The notes: a model not told the origin generated them from the sequence alone. Counted from the stretch's first letter, positions 1 through 7,871 are shown. The stretch: 9,404 bases of DNA from an uncultured Caulobacteraceae bacterium (GCA_946482375.1 CAMLRH010000087.1:1-9404), one strand, 5' to 3'. Numbers and translations: made by a program.

Positions 1-539
<539 letters not shown>

Positions 540-556
540 GGCGGCTGCCACAAACA

Positions 557-653
557 CCGCTCATTCCCGCGAAGGCGGGAACCCAGGTTTGTTATCGTAG
601 AGCGCAAGGCCGTCAGAAAAAGCCTGGGTCCCCGCCTTCGCGGGGATGAGCGG
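557..653. repeat. REP doublet 1 between ccrM and mutY
   Basis: Two 31-base arms (557-587 and 623-653) are inverted repeats of each other with 2 mismatches, separated by a 35-base centre. Each arm is itself a short palindrome: TTCCCGC-GAAG-GCGGGAA at 564-581 and TCCCCGC-CTTC-GCGGGGA at 629-646, both with perfect 7-bp stems. This is the layout of paired REP elements (a BIME). Repeats with CCCGCGAAGGCGGG cores are common between genes of many proteobacteria. The element fills the gap between two convergent genes. Read on the minus strand, the right-hand hairpin is followed after about 7 bases by a TTTTT run, so it might help end mutY transcripts, although the spacing is longer than in a classic intrinsic terminator. 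Confidence 0.85.
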
Positions 654-661
654 AAGGAGGG

Positions 662-1711
662 TCAGTCGGCTCGAGCCAGACTCGAAAGTCCCGCCCGCGC
701 CGCTTTCAGAAACACGCTCGGCAGCGCATTGAGGTCGCGCGACCAGATCACGTCCTTGGCCTCGCCTTCGGCCCGCAGCACGCGCAGCGTCAGGGCGAAG
801 TGGGTGAAGACGTGCTCGACTTCTCCGGCCGGGCGCCAGCTCGCCGGTGTCGGAGCCGCCGCCAGCGCCTCGTCGTCGGTCAGTGCCGAGCCCCGCCATT
901 CGCTGGTCGGCAGCGCCAGCATGCCGCCAAGGAGGCCCGTGGGCGGACGCCGCACCAGCGCCACCTCGTCGCCGCGTGTCAGCAGGTAGGCGACGCCGTA
1001 GCGGCGGGGCCGCTCGGCCTTGGCGCGCTTGAGGGGGTAGCGGTCGGGTTCTCCCCGCTGGAACGCCGCGCAATGCGCCGAAACCGGACAGCGGTCGCAG
1101 AGCGGCGCCTTCGGGCGGCAGATGGTGGCGCCGTGATCCATCAAAGCCTGCGCCCAGTCGCCAGGGCGTTCGTCCCTCACCAGCCCGGCGGCCAGCGCCT
1201 TCAGTTCGGGCTTGGCGTCGGGCAGCGGCGTCTCGACCGCGAACAGCCGCGAGATAACCCGCTCGACATTGCCGTCGACGACGTTCGCAGGCCGGTCGAA
1301 CGCGATCGCCGCCACCGCCGCGGCCGTATAGGCGCCGACGCCCGGCAGCGCGCGCAGGCTCTCTTCGGTGTCAGGGAAAGCGCCGCCGTGGTCGCTCGTC
1401 ACCGCCCTCGCGCAGGCCAGCAGGTTCCTCGCCCTTGCGTAGTAGCCAAGTCCCGCCCAGGCGGCCATGACCTCGCCGTCGTCCTCGGCCGCGAGCTCGA
1501 CCACCGTCGACCAGCGCCGTGTGAAGGTCAGGAAGTAAGGCGTCGCATGCGGCACCGTCGTCTGCTGCAGCATGATCTCCGACAGCCAGACGCGGTACGG
1601 GTCCGGCCGCACGCCCGCCGCATGCTCGGCCGGACCGACGCGCCACGGCAGCGCGCGGGCGTTTTCGTCGTACCAGCGCAGGAGCGCCCGCCGGAGACTC
1701 GCAACATCCAT
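662..1711 (-). CDS. mutY: A/G-specific adenine DNA glycosylase MutY
   Basis: MutY removes adenine mispaired with 8-oxoguanine, the second line of the GO base-excision repair system. The 349-residue protein shows the full family architecture. SEIMLQQT carries catalytic Glu45. The helix-hairpin-helix LPGVGAYTAAAV (122-133) is followed by VVDGNV with catalytic Asp146. The iron-sulfur loop has the exact C-x6-C-x2-C-x5-C spacing (Cys198, 205, 208, 214) for [4Fe-4S]. The C-terminal Nudix-like domain contains HVFTHF (300-305), corresponding to the FSH loop that reads 8-oxoguanine. I chose the ATG at 1711 (MDVASLRRALLRWY). An ATG 18 bases further upstream lies inside the REP repeat, while a GGGG run sits just ahead of the chosen start and the family N-terminus fits it. 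The gene is divergent from the DUF721 gene and convergent with ccrM. No typical promoter is visible in the repeat-filled upstream gap. It appears intact. Confidence 0.96.
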   Translation of the reverse strand: MDVASLRRALLRWYDENARALPWRVGPAEHAAGVRPDPYRVWLSEIMLQQTTVPHATPYFLTFTRRWSTVVELAAEDDGEVMAAWAGLGYYARARNLLACARAVTSDHGGAFPDTEESLRALPGVGAYTAAAVAAIAFDRPANVVDGNVERVISRLFAVETPLPDAKPELKALAAGLVRDERPGDWAQALMDHGATICRPKAPLCDRCPVSAHCAAFQRGEPDRYPLKRAKAERPRRYGVAYLLTRGDEVALVRRPPTGLLGGMLALPTSEWRGSALTDDEALAAAPTPASWRPAGEVEHVFTHFALTLRVLRAEGEAKDVIWSRDLNALPSVFLKAARAGLSSLARAD

Positions 1712-1722
1712 AGCCCCTACTA

Positions 1723-1820
1723 CCGTCATCCCGGACGGCCGTCAGGCCGATCCGGGACCCAGGGGCCGCGCCTGTGATCCTGGGTCCCGGCTCTTCGCTT
1801 CGCTACGGCCGGGATGACGG
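1723..1820. repeat. REP doublet 2 between mutY and DUF721 gene
   Basis: A second pair of inverted palindromic units, with left arm 1723-1763 and right arm 1779-1820. Both arms share the outer frame CGTCATCCCGG ... CCGGGACCCAGG (right arm reversed), but their centres differ. The left arm folds as TCCCGGA+CGGCC, loop GTCA, GGCCG+TCCGGGA with one bulged A (1729-1757). The right arm has a 7-bp stem TCCCGGC/GCCGGGA (1785-1791 and 1808-1814) closing a 16-base loop that contains TTCGC twice. The outer TCATYCC...GGGACCCAGG frame is close to that of doublet 1, so the two look like subtypes of one REP family. The element occupies most of the 123-base divergent spacer and overlaps the upstream in-frame ATGs of both neighbouring genes, which argues against those starts. 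Confidence 0.8.
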
Positions 1821-1834
1821 GTAGAGTTGGTGCG

Positions 1835-2377
1835 ATGAGGAAGCGTCCATTGCCGACAGCTGAAGAGACAGCCGAAATTCTCGGCCGCCGCCGCACGCGT
1901 CCGGCGCATCGCCCCGCGCCGCCGGCCGGCAAGGCGCTGGCTCCCCTGATCAAGCAGCTCGACGCCAAATTCGGCCAGGGCCCCGGCCTGCTGCAGGCCC
2001 GCTGGCGCGAGATCGCGGGCGAGGCGCTGGCCCGCCACACCGAGCCTGTGAAGCTCATCAAATCCCGCACCGGCGGCTCGACGCTGGAGATCAAGGTCGC
2101 CGGGCCCGCCGCCACCCTGATCCAGCACCAGGCCCACGACATCATGGCGCGGGTGAACCTGCTGCTCGGCGCCGGCGAGGTGACGAAGCTGCGCATCGTC
2201 CAGGGCCTGCTGCGCCCGAAGGACGGCCCCGCCCCGGCGCGCCGCCGCTCGAAGGCCCCGCTCGACGCCGCGGCCGAGAAGACGCTGGCCGAAGGGCTAG
2301 CCGGTGAGCCCGACGGCCCGCTCAAGGCCGCGCTCATCAAGCTCGGCCGTGAAGTCCTGCGCGAGGGCGGCCGTTAA
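1835..2377 (+). CDS. DUF721 (DciA-like) domain protein
   Basis: A 180-residue basic protein with a DUF721 domain at about residues 34-125. Recognisable family features are ALAPLIKQLDAKFG, the W-R-E-I-x-G-E-A-L-A-x-H-T-x-P stretch at 57-71, STLEIKVAGPAATLIQHQAHDIMARVN at 82-108, and VTKLRIVQG at 116-124. DUF721 includes DciA, the replicative-helicase (DnaB) loader of bacteria lacking DnaC/DnaI; that role is inferred from the family and not shown by this sequence. The N-terminus (1-33) and the tail after 126 are Arg/Pro/Ala-rich and probably disordered, with a helical segment at about 143-176. I start at ATG 1835 (MRKRPLP). The ATG 21 bases upstream lies at the edge of the REP repeat. No strong Shine-Dalgarno is visible for either. 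Its place between mutY and smc fits a chromosome-maintenance role. dsbA follows after 73 bases, so the two may be co-transcribed. Confidence 0.85.
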   Translation: MRKRPLPTAEETAEILGRRRTRPAHRPAPPAGKALAPLIKQLDAKFGQGPGLLQARWREIAGEALARHTEPVKLIKSRTGGSTLEIKVAGPAATLIQHQAHDIMARVNLLLGAGEVTKLRIVQGLLRPKDGPAPARRRSKAPLDAAAEKTLAEGLAGEPDGPLKAALIKLGREVLREGGR

Positions 2378-2413
2378 TTACGCCTTGCAAACGCCGCCTT
2401 CTGCCGGTGATGG

Positions 2414-2418
2414 GAATC
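2414..2418. promoter_or_regulatory. GANTC (CcrM) site in dsbA-smc leader
   Basis: A GAATC pentamer lies 32 bases before the dsbA start, in the 73-base gap after the DUF721 gene. By eye it is the only GANTC in a spacer of this window; the others I noticed are inside genes. In Caulobacter, GANTC sites in promoters can make transcription depend on CcrM methylation and GcrA. That this one is regulatory is inference. The match itself is certain, but a pentamer can occur by chance and I see no convincing -35/-10 pair around it. Confidence 0.3.
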
Positions 2419-2450
2419 GCGCTTTACTCAATCGTTCCTGGGAGACCCCG

Positions 2451-3068
2451 ATGCGCCTCTTCGACCGCCGTCTCGTTCTTGCGTTGGGCATCAGCCTGAC
2501 GCTGGCTGCCTGCAACGGCGGCGGCCCGGCCGCGTCGTCGGAAGACATGACCCTCGGCAACCCCGACGCCAAGGTCACCGTCATCGAGTACGCCTCGGCC
2601 AGCTGCTCGCACTGCGCGCGCTGGAACGAGGAGGTGTGGCCCTCCTTCAAGACCAAGTACGTCGACACCGGCCGCGTGAACTATGTCTTCAAGGAATTCC
2701 TGACGCCGCCGATCGAGCTGGCCTCGGCCGCCTTCCTGACCGCGCGCTGCGCCGGCGAGGACAAGTACTTCAGCGTCGTCGACGCCGTCTTCCGCGCCCA
2801 GCCGGTGATGTTCCAGACCGGCGACTACCGGGGCGAGCTGCTGCGCATCGCCAACTCGGCCGGTCTGACCGAGCAGCAGTTCACTCAGTGCATCCGCGAC
2901 GACGAGGCGCTGAAGGCGCTGAACGCCCGCGTCGAGAGCGCGGCCAAGGACGACAAGATCACCGGCACGCCCACCTTCGTCGTCAACGGCAAGAAGGTCG
3001 GCGAGGGCGAGCAGACGCTGGCCCAGCTCGACGCCGCCATCGCCGAGGCCGAGAAGGCCGCAAAGTAG
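2451..3068 (+). CDS. DsbA-like thioredoxin-fold lipoprotein
   Basis: A 205-residue periplasmic thiol-disulfide oxidoreductase of the DsbA / Thioredoxin_4 type. The N-terminus is a lipoprotein signal: MRLFDRR, a hydrophobic core, then lipobox LAAC with Cys21 as the lipidated residue. Asn at +2 does not suggest inner-membrane retention. The active site is CSHC (Cys52-Ser-His-Cys55), followed by an alpha-helical insertion and the cis-Pro loop TGTPTFVVNG with Pro174. Two more cysteines, Cys100 and Cys147, lie in the inserted domain and could pair. ATG 2451 is supported by the signal peptide starting there and by GGGAGA about 6 bases upstream; the longer in-frame extension overlaps the previous gene and would bury the signal. 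The CxxC dipeptide Ser-His differs from Pro-His of E. coli DsbA, so oxidase, reductase or isomerase direction cannot be decided. The protein ends 21 bases before smc, suggesting one transcript. I give no symbol because the dsb paralog is uncertain. Confidence 0.88.
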   Translation: MRLFDRRLVLALGISLTLAACNGGGPAASSEDMTLGNPDAKVTVIEYASASCSHCARWNEEVWPSFKTKYVDTGRVNYVFKEFLTPPIELASAAFLTARCAGEDKYFSVVDAVFRAQPVMFQTGDYRGELLRIANSAGLTEQQFTQCIRDDEALKALNARVESAAKDDKITGTPTFVVNGKKVGEGEQTLAQLDAAIAEAEKAAK

Positions 3069-3089
3069 CAAACGGAGCGAAGCCCGACC

Positions 3090-6000
3090 GTGCACTTCCA
3101 GCGGCTGCGCCTTTCGGGCTTCAAGTCCTTCGTCGACCCGACCGAGTTCCGGATCGAGCCCGGCCTGACGGGCGTCGTCGGGCCGAACGGCTGCGGCAAG
3201 TCCAACGTCCTGGAATCGCTGCGCTGGGTGATGGGCGCCAACTCGGCCAAGGCCATGCGCGGCGCCGGCATGGACGACGTCATCTTCAGCGGCACCGGCG
3301 CGCGGCCTTCGCGCAACCACGCCGAGGTGGCGCTGACCATCGACAACTCGGACTACTCGGCGCCCCAGCAGTTCAACGCCAACGCCACCATCGAGGTCGT
3401 CCGGCGGATCGACCGGGGCGAAGGCTCGACCTACCGCATCAACGGCCGCGAGGTCCGCGCCCGCGACGTCCAGCTGCTGTTCGCCGACGCCTCGACCGGG
3501 GCCAACTCGCCGGCGCTGGTACGCCAGGGCCAGATCAGCGAACTCATCGCCGCCAAGCCGCAGAACCGCCGCCGCATTCTGGAAGAGGCCGGCGGCGTCA
3601 GCGGCCTGCATACGCGGCGCCACGAGGCCGAACTGAAGCTGCGCGGCGCGGAAGCCAACCTCGCCCGCCTCGACGACGTCATCCGCGAGCTTGAAACCAC
3701 GCTCGGCCGCCTGCGCCGCGAAGCCCGCCAGGCCGAGAAGTACAAGAAGCTGTCGGCCGAGATCCGCGCCGTGCAGAGCGCCGTCCTCTACGCCCGCTGG
3801 CACGACGCCAGGGAGACGCTGGCCGCCGTCGAGACGGAATCGTCACAGGCCGTGCAGGCGGTCGAGGTCACCGCCAAGGACGCCGCCGCCGCCACCGTCG
3901 AGGCCCAGCGCGCCGAAGAGGCCATCCGGCCGCTGCGGGAAGAAGAGACCATCGCCGCGGCCATCCTCCACCAGCTGGCCATCGAGAAGGACCGCATCGA
4001 GCGCGAGGTTGAAGCCGCCTCCGCCGAGGTCGCTCGCCTGACCGCCGAGCTGGAGCGCATCGACGCCGACGCCGCCCACGAAGAGCACGTCATCGGCGAC
4101 GCCACCACCGCGCTGGAACGCCTCACCGGCGACATCGCCCGCACCGAGCAGGAGATCGCCTCGGCGCCGGAGCGCCTGCCCGAACTGCAGGAAGCCGCCC
4201 GCCTGGCCGAGGAAGCCCGCGCCAAGGCCGACGCCGAGGTCGAGTCGCTGGCCGCCGCCGTCGCCGCCGACGAGGCCCGCCGCCGCGCCGCCGAGGCCCG
4301 CGTCGAGGACGCCCAGCACCGCGTCTCCCGCAGCATTCGCGCCATCGAGCATGCGAAGGCCGAACGCGAGGCGCTGGGCCCCGCCGCCGACCCGCAGGCC
4401 GTGGAGGCGAAAGCGAAATTCGACGCGGCGCTTGCCACGCTCCGCGAAGCCCGCGCCGCCCTCGAAACCGCCGAGGCCGAACGCGCCGAAGCCGCCACGG
4501 CGGAGGCGACCGCCCGCGACGCCGCCCGCAAGCTCGAAGACCAGCTCGGCCGCCTGAAGACCGAGGCCCGGGGCCTCGCCCAGCTGACCGCGCCGCGCGC
4601 CAAGGGCGGCTACGCCCCCGCGCTGGACGAGGTCGCCCCCGACCGTGGCTACGAAGCCGCCCTGGCCGCCGCGCTCGGCGACGACCTCGAAGCCGCGCTC
4701 GACGCCCGCGCCCCCGCCTACTGGGGCGGCCGCGAAGCCGAGGCGCCGAAGTGGCCGGAGGGCGCGAAACCGCTGGCCCCGCTGGTGAAGGCGCCGCCGG
4801 CGCTGGCCGCGCGCCTCGCCTTCACCGCGCTCACCGACCGCCAGGACGCCGAGACGCTTCAGGCCAAGCTCCAGCCCGGCTGCCGCCTGGTCACGAAGGA
4901 AGGCGACCTCTTCCGCTGGGACGGTTTCGTCGCCCGCGCCGAGGCGCCCAAGCCCGCCGCCGTCCGCCTGGAACAGAAGACCCGCCTCGCCGAAGTCGAA
5001 GCGGACATCGAAAAACTTACCCCCGCCGCCGCCAAGGCGACCGAGGCGCTGACCGCAGCGCAAGGCCGTCTGCGCAAGGCCGAAGAGGCGCTGCGCGAAG
5101 CCCGCCGCGCGCCGCAGGACGCTGAACGCGCGCTCGGCCAGACCCGCGAGGCCGTCGAACGCCTCGACCGCGAAGCCGCCCGCCGCGACGCCCGCGCCCA
5201 GTCGCTGGACGAGACCATCGCCCGCTTCGAGACCGAACAGGCCGAAGCCGAGACCGCGCTGGAAGCCGCCCGCAAGGACGCCGAGGCCGGCGACGACGGC
5301 GAGGACCGCTCGCCCGTCCTGGCCGCCTCCCGCACCGCCGCCAACCAGGCCCGCGAAGCCGCCGCCGAAGCCCGCTCGGCCGTCGATGCCGAACTGCGCG
5401 AAAGGAACGGCCGCACCCATCGGCTGGAGGCCCTGAAGCGCGACCGCGACGACTGGACCCGCCGCTCCGAAGCCGCCACCAAGCGCATCAAGTCGCTCAC
5501 CGCCGACCGCGAGAAGGCCGCCGCCGCGCTCGCCGCCGCCAAGGACGCGCCGGTCACCATCGAGGCCCGCCGCGCCGAACTGCTCGACAAGTACGCCGCC
5601 GCCGAAGCCCGCCGCTCGAAGTCGTCCGACGCCCTGGAAGCCGGTGAGGTCGCGCGCGCCACCGCCGACCGCAACCTGCGCGCCGCCGAGGCGGCCGCCT
5701 CCGAAGCCCGCGAACACCGCGCCGGCCTCGTCGCTCGCCTCGACGCCGCCCGCGAGCGCTTCGCCGAATACGCCGCCAACATCCGCGAAGCGGCGCGGAT
5801 GGAGCCGGAGGAGCTGGGCGAGCAGGTCGCCGGCGAGGCCACCGCCATCCCGACCGATGCGCACGGCGTCGAGACCCACCTCTTCAACCTCGAGCGCGAG
5901 CGCGACGCCATCGGGCTGGTCAACCTGCGCGCCGAGGAGGAGGCGAACGAGTACGCCGAACGGCTGCAGGGCATGAAGTCCGAGCGCGCCGACCTGCAGG

Positions 6001-6533
6001 GCGCCGTCGCCAAGCTGCGCGAGGGCATCGAGGAGCTGAACGCCGAAGGCCGCGAGCGGCTGATGGCGGCCTTCGGCGTCATCAATGCCCACTTCCAGAC
6101 CCTCTTCCAGGCCCTGTTCGGCGGCGGTCAGGCGGAACTGCGGCTCATCGAATCCGACGACCCGCTGGAAGCCGGCCTGGAGATCTACGCCTGCCCGCCC
6201 GGCAAGCGCCTGTCGACCATGAGCCTGATGAGCGGCGGCGAGCAGGCGCTGACGGCGGCGGCCCTGATCTTCGGCGTCTTCCTCGCCAACCCCGCGCCCG
6301 TCTGCGTGCTCGACGAAGTCGACGCTCCGCTCGACGACGCCAACGTCGACCGCTTCTGCAACATGCTCAACGAGATGCGCGAGCGCACGGCGACCCGCTT
6401 CATCGTCATCACCCACAACCCGGTGACCATGTCGCGCATGGACCGCCTCTACGGCGTCACCATGCCCGAACGCGGCGTTTCGCAGCTGGTGTCGGTGGAC
6501 CTGCGCCAGGCGGAGGCCATGGCGGCGCAGTAG
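3090..6533 (+). CDS. smc: Chromosome segregation ATPase SMC
   Basis: A full-length SMC of 1147 residues, the bacterial condensin ATPase that dimerises at its hinge, works with ScpA/ScpB and extrudes DNA loops to align and segregate chromosome arms. The N-terminal head has [10 protein letters not shown], Walker A GPNGCGKS (31-38) and a Q-loop around Gln146 (VRQGQIS), then [14 protein letters not shown] long Ala/Glu/Arg-rich coiled coil runs from about 175 to 500. The hinge is about 505-625 (GYAPALDEV ... [18 protein letters not shown] ... [15 protein letters not shown]). The return coil leads to the C-terminal head with the signature LMSGGEQAL (1046-1054) and Walker [11 protein letters not shown], in which Asp1075 and catalytic Glu1076 are intact. 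The start is GTG at 3090: it places the family N-terminus ([14 protein letters not shown]) exactly, and ACGGAG lies 12 bases upstream. No ATG is available between the dsbA stop and this point. The gene is in the same frame as dsbA, separated by a single TAG and 21 bases. Confidence 0.98.
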   Translation: MHFQRLRLSGFKSFVDPTEFRIEPGLTGVVGPNGCGKSNVLESLRWVMGANSAKAMRGAGMDDVIFSGTGARPSRNHAEVALTIDNSDYSAPQQFNANATIEVVRRIDRGEGSTYRINGREVRARDVQLLFADASTGANSPALVRQGQISELIAAKPQNRRRILEEAGGVSGLHTRRHEAELKLRGAEANLARLDDVIRELETTLGRLRREARQAEKYKKLSAEIRAVQSAVLYARWHDARETLAAVETESSQAVQAVEVTAKDAAAATVEAQRAEEAIRPLREEETIAAAILHQLAIEKDRIEREVEAASAEVARLTAELERIDADAAHEEHVIGDATTALERLTGDIARTEQEIASAPERLPELQEAARLAEEARAKADAEVESLAAAVAADEARRRAAEARVEDAQHRVSRSIRAIEHAKAEREALGPAADPQAVEAKAKFDAALATLREARAALETAEAERAEAATAEATARDAARKLEDQLGRLKTEARGLAQLTAPRAKGGYAPALDEVAPDRGYEAALAAALGDDLEAALDARAPAYWGGREAEAPKWPEGAKPLAPLVKAPPALAARLAFTALTDRQDAETLQAKLQPGCRLVTKEGDLFRWDGFVARAEAPKPAAVRLEQKTRLAEVEADIEKLTPAAAKATEALTAAQGRLRKAEEALREARRAPQDAERALGQTREAVERLDREAARRDARAQSLDETIARFETEQAEAETALEAARKDAEAGDDGEDRSPVLAASRTAANQAREAAAEARSAVDAELRERNGRTHRLEALKRDRDDWTRRSEAATKRIKSLTADREKAAAALAAAKDAPVTIEARRAELLDKYAAAEARRSKSSDALEAGEVARATADRNLRAAEAAASEAREHRAGLVARLDAARERFAEYAANIREAARMEPEELGEQVAGEATAIPTDAHGVETHLFNLERERDAIGLVNLRAEEEANEYAERLQGMKSERADLQGAVAKLREGIEELNAEGRERLMAAFGVINAHFQTLFQALFGGGQAELRLIESDDPLEAGLEIYACPPGKRLSTMSLMSGGEQALTAAALIFGVFLANPAPVCVLDEVDAPLDDANVDRFCNMLNEMRERTATRFIVITHNPVTMSRMDRLYGVTMPERGVSQLVSVDLRQAEAMAAQ

Positions 6534-6552
6534 CGCTTCTGGCCGCGCTATT
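6529..6552 (+). terminator. Weak terminator candidate after smc
   Basis: The smc stop codon begins an inverted repeat TAGCGC (6531-6536) and GCGCTA (6545-6550) with an 8-base loop. It can be extended outward by a G-U and an A-U pair and is followed by TTTACTC. The stem is short and the T run is only three bases, so this is a weak intrinsic terminator at best. Its position between smc and the atp promoter is what makes it plausible. Confidence 0.3.
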
Positions 6553-6593
6553 TACTCAACGAAATCAGAAGGTTAATTCCTTCGCCCGCAGTC

Positions 6594-6620
6594 TTGACGC
6601 ACTGCACACGGGCCTATAGG
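6594..6620 (+). promoter_or_regulatory. Housekeeping sigma promoter of the atp (F0) operon
   Basis: TTGACGC (6594-6600) is followed after 12 bases by CCTATAGG (6613-6620). This fits the Caulobacter-type sigma-73 pattern TTGACGS, 10-14 bases, GCTANAWC, with differences at the first and last two positions of the -10 block. Read as an E. coli-type promoter it is TTGACG and TATAGG with a short 15-base spacer. The expected transcription start near 6626 gives a leader of about 60 bases before atpI. It is the best promoter match I can see in the window and lies in the longest spacer ahead of a new operon. Confidence 0.65.
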
Positions 6621-6685
6621 TTCCGCCGCGATCAAGCCGGGCTCGGAAGGCGACTTTCGGCCCGATTTCGGACCTGACTTCTCCC

Positions 6686-7039
6686 ATGCCGAAGGCTCAC
6701 GATCCGCGCGAAGAGGCGATACGACGTCTCGACGAACGGGCCGATGCGCTGGAGGCGAGGACGACCCGCAATGTCCCCGACTACGGGAGCAAGGCGGTGG
6801 CGCAGGGCACGCAGTTGGTCGCGGGGCTCATCGGCGGTCCGCTGGTCGGACTGGGGTTCGGCTGGGGCTTCGACTGGCTCGCGGGCACGGCGCCCTGGGG
6901 ACTGATCGTCGGGCTCGTGATTGGTTTCGTGGCCTCGATCGTCCTGGCGCTGAAGGCGGCCAAGAGGATGACCGAAGCGGCGAAGGACTGGCCGGTGGCC
7001 GCGCCCGTTCTCGACGACGAGGACGAGGAAGACATTTAG
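6686..7039 (+). CDS. atpI: ATP synthase F0 assembly protein AtpI
   Basis: A small 117-residue membrane protein heading the F0 operon. A charged N-terminus (1-35) precedes two hydrophobic segments at about 42-61 (QLVAGLIGGPLVGLGFGWGF) and 70-90 (PWGLIVGLVIGFVASIV). The FGWGFDWLAGTAPWGLIVGLVIGF stretch is characteristic of the AtpI/ATPase_gene1 family. The C-terminus is strongly acidic (DDEDEEDI). In other bacteria AtpI assists assembly of the c-ring and has been linked to Mg2+/Ca2+ transport; it is usually not essential for activity. No good Shine-Dalgarno lies in front of ATG 6686 (the preceding bases are pyrimidine-rich), suggesting modest translation compared with the structural subunits. 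atpB follows 14 bases after the stop. Confidence 0.88.
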   Translation: MPKAHDPREEAIRRLDERADALEARTTRNVPDYGSKAVAQGTQLVAGLIGGPLVGLGFGWGFDWLAGTAPWGLIVGLVIGFVASIVLALKAAKRMTEAAKDWPVAAPVLDDEDEEDI

Positions 7040-7053
7040 GAGTTCGAGGCGGC

Positions 7054-7836
7054 ATGGCCGACCCGATGCACCAGTTCGAGGTCCAGAAGATTCTGGAAGG
7101 ACCCGACGTAACGCTCCCCCTGGTGGGGACGATCGACCTGTCGATCACCAACTCGACCGTGGCCATGGCGATCGCCGCCAGCCTGGTCGTGGCCTTCTTC
7201 GCCGTCGCCACCTCGCGGGTGGCGGTCGTGCCGGGCCGGATGCAGGTGATCGGCGAAGGCGTCTTCGGCTTCATCGACGACCTCGCCACCTCGATCATCG
7301 GTCACGAAGGCCGGAAGTTCTTCCCCTTCGTCTTCACCCTCTTCGTCTTCATCCTGGCGATGAACGTGCTGGGACTGTTCCTGGTCTTCACCGCCACCTC
7401 GCAGCTGGCCGTCACCGCGACCTTCGCGCTGCTGACCATCCTGCTGGTGATCATCGTCGGCCTGGCCAAGAACGGCCTTTCCTTCTTCAAGCTGTTCCTG
7501 CCCTCGGGCGTGCCCTGGTACCTGTGGTGGCTGGTGGTGCCGATCGAGGTGATCAGCTTCCTGCTGCGCCCGGTCACCCTCTCCCTTCGTCTGTTCGGCA
7601 ACATGCTGGGCGGCCACGTGGCCCTGAAAGTGTTCGCCGGCTTCGTCGTCTCGCTTGGCGGACTTGCCGCCGGCGGCGGGCTTGGCCTGCTCGGCATCCC
7701 GGGCGCCGCGCTGGCGCTGGGCGGCGTCGTGGCGCTAACGGCGCTGGAATTCTTGGTGGCCTTCCTGCAGGCCTTCGTCTTTGCGGTGCTGACCTGCGTC
7801 TATCTGAATGACGCGGTGCACGCGGGACACCACTGA
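7054..7836 (+). CDS. atpB: ATP synthase F0 subunit a
   Basis: Subunit a forms the two proton half-channels beside the c-ring in the inner membrane. The 260-residue protein has several strongly hydrophobic helices (about 35-55, 91-113, 118-138, 157-177 and 195-250) and the hallmark SLRLFGNMLGG with the essential Arg179 (E. coli Arg210). The final helix ends LQAFVFAVLTCVYL, with conserved Gln239. The position matching E. coli Glu219 is His188, and the position matching E. coli His245 is Glu232. This is the swapped His/Glu arrangement also known from mitochondrial-type subunits. AGGAG overlapping the atpI stop and GAGG at 7046-7049 precede ATG 7054. The gene is co-transcribed with atpI and atpE. 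Confidence 0.97.
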   Translation: MADPMHQFEVQKILEGPDVTLPLVGTIDLSITNSTVAMAIAASLVVAFFAVATSRVAVVPGRMQVIGEGVFGFIDDLATSIIGHEGRKFFPFVFTLFVFILAMNVLGLFLVFTATSQLAVTATFALLTILLVIIVGLAKNGLSFFKLFLPSGVPWYLWWLVVPIEVISFLLRPVTLSLRLFGNMLGGHVALKVFAGFVVSLGGLAAGGGLGLLGIPGAALALGGVVALTALEFLVAFLQAFVFAVLTCVYLNDAVHAGHH

Positions 7837-7856
7837 CCTTTCGTTCCAACCTCCAA

Positions 7857-7871
7857 TTTTTCTGACTAGGA
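7857..7871 (+). promoter_or_regulatory. U-rich translation initiation region of atpE
   Basis: The 45-base atpB-atpE spacer is AT-rich against its surroundings. It carries TTTTTCT (7857-7863), then AGGA (7868-7871), 10 bases before ATG 7882. In E. coli a U-rich leader upstream of the atpE Shine-Dalgarno raises translation to supply the many c subunits. A similar function here is inferred from position and composition only. Confidence 0.4.

Noticed and set aside
591..600. TTATCGTAG as a DnaA box
   Set aside because: It matches only the first half of TTATNCACA and stands alone in the loop of the REP doublet.
1712..1729. Upstream ATG giving MutY six extra residues
   Set aside because: The ATG lies within the REP arm and has no ribosome site; the ATG at 1711 gives the family-like N-terminus.
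800..1777. Plus-strand open frame of 325 codons opposite mutY
   Set aside because: MutY has all catalytic and iron-sulfur residues in the other strand. The plus-strand product is Arg-rich without family features and runs into the REP repeat.
2424..3803. Minus-strand open frame of 459 codons opposite dsbA and the smc head
   Set aside because: It covers two well-supported sense genes with conserved motifs, and its composition is typical of a GC-rich antisense shadow.
3843..6416. Very long minus-strand open frame (857 codons) opposite smc
   Set aside because: It is a by-product of Ala/Glu/Arg-rich codons with G or C in third position in the smc coiled coil. Its translation is low-complexity Gly/Leu/Ala/Val with no recognisable domain, while the sense strand has complete SMC motifs.
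2374..6576. TTAA sequences at 2374-2377 and 6573-6576 as possible CtrA sites
   Set aside because: Neither has a second TTAA at the 7-base spacing of the CtrA consensus.
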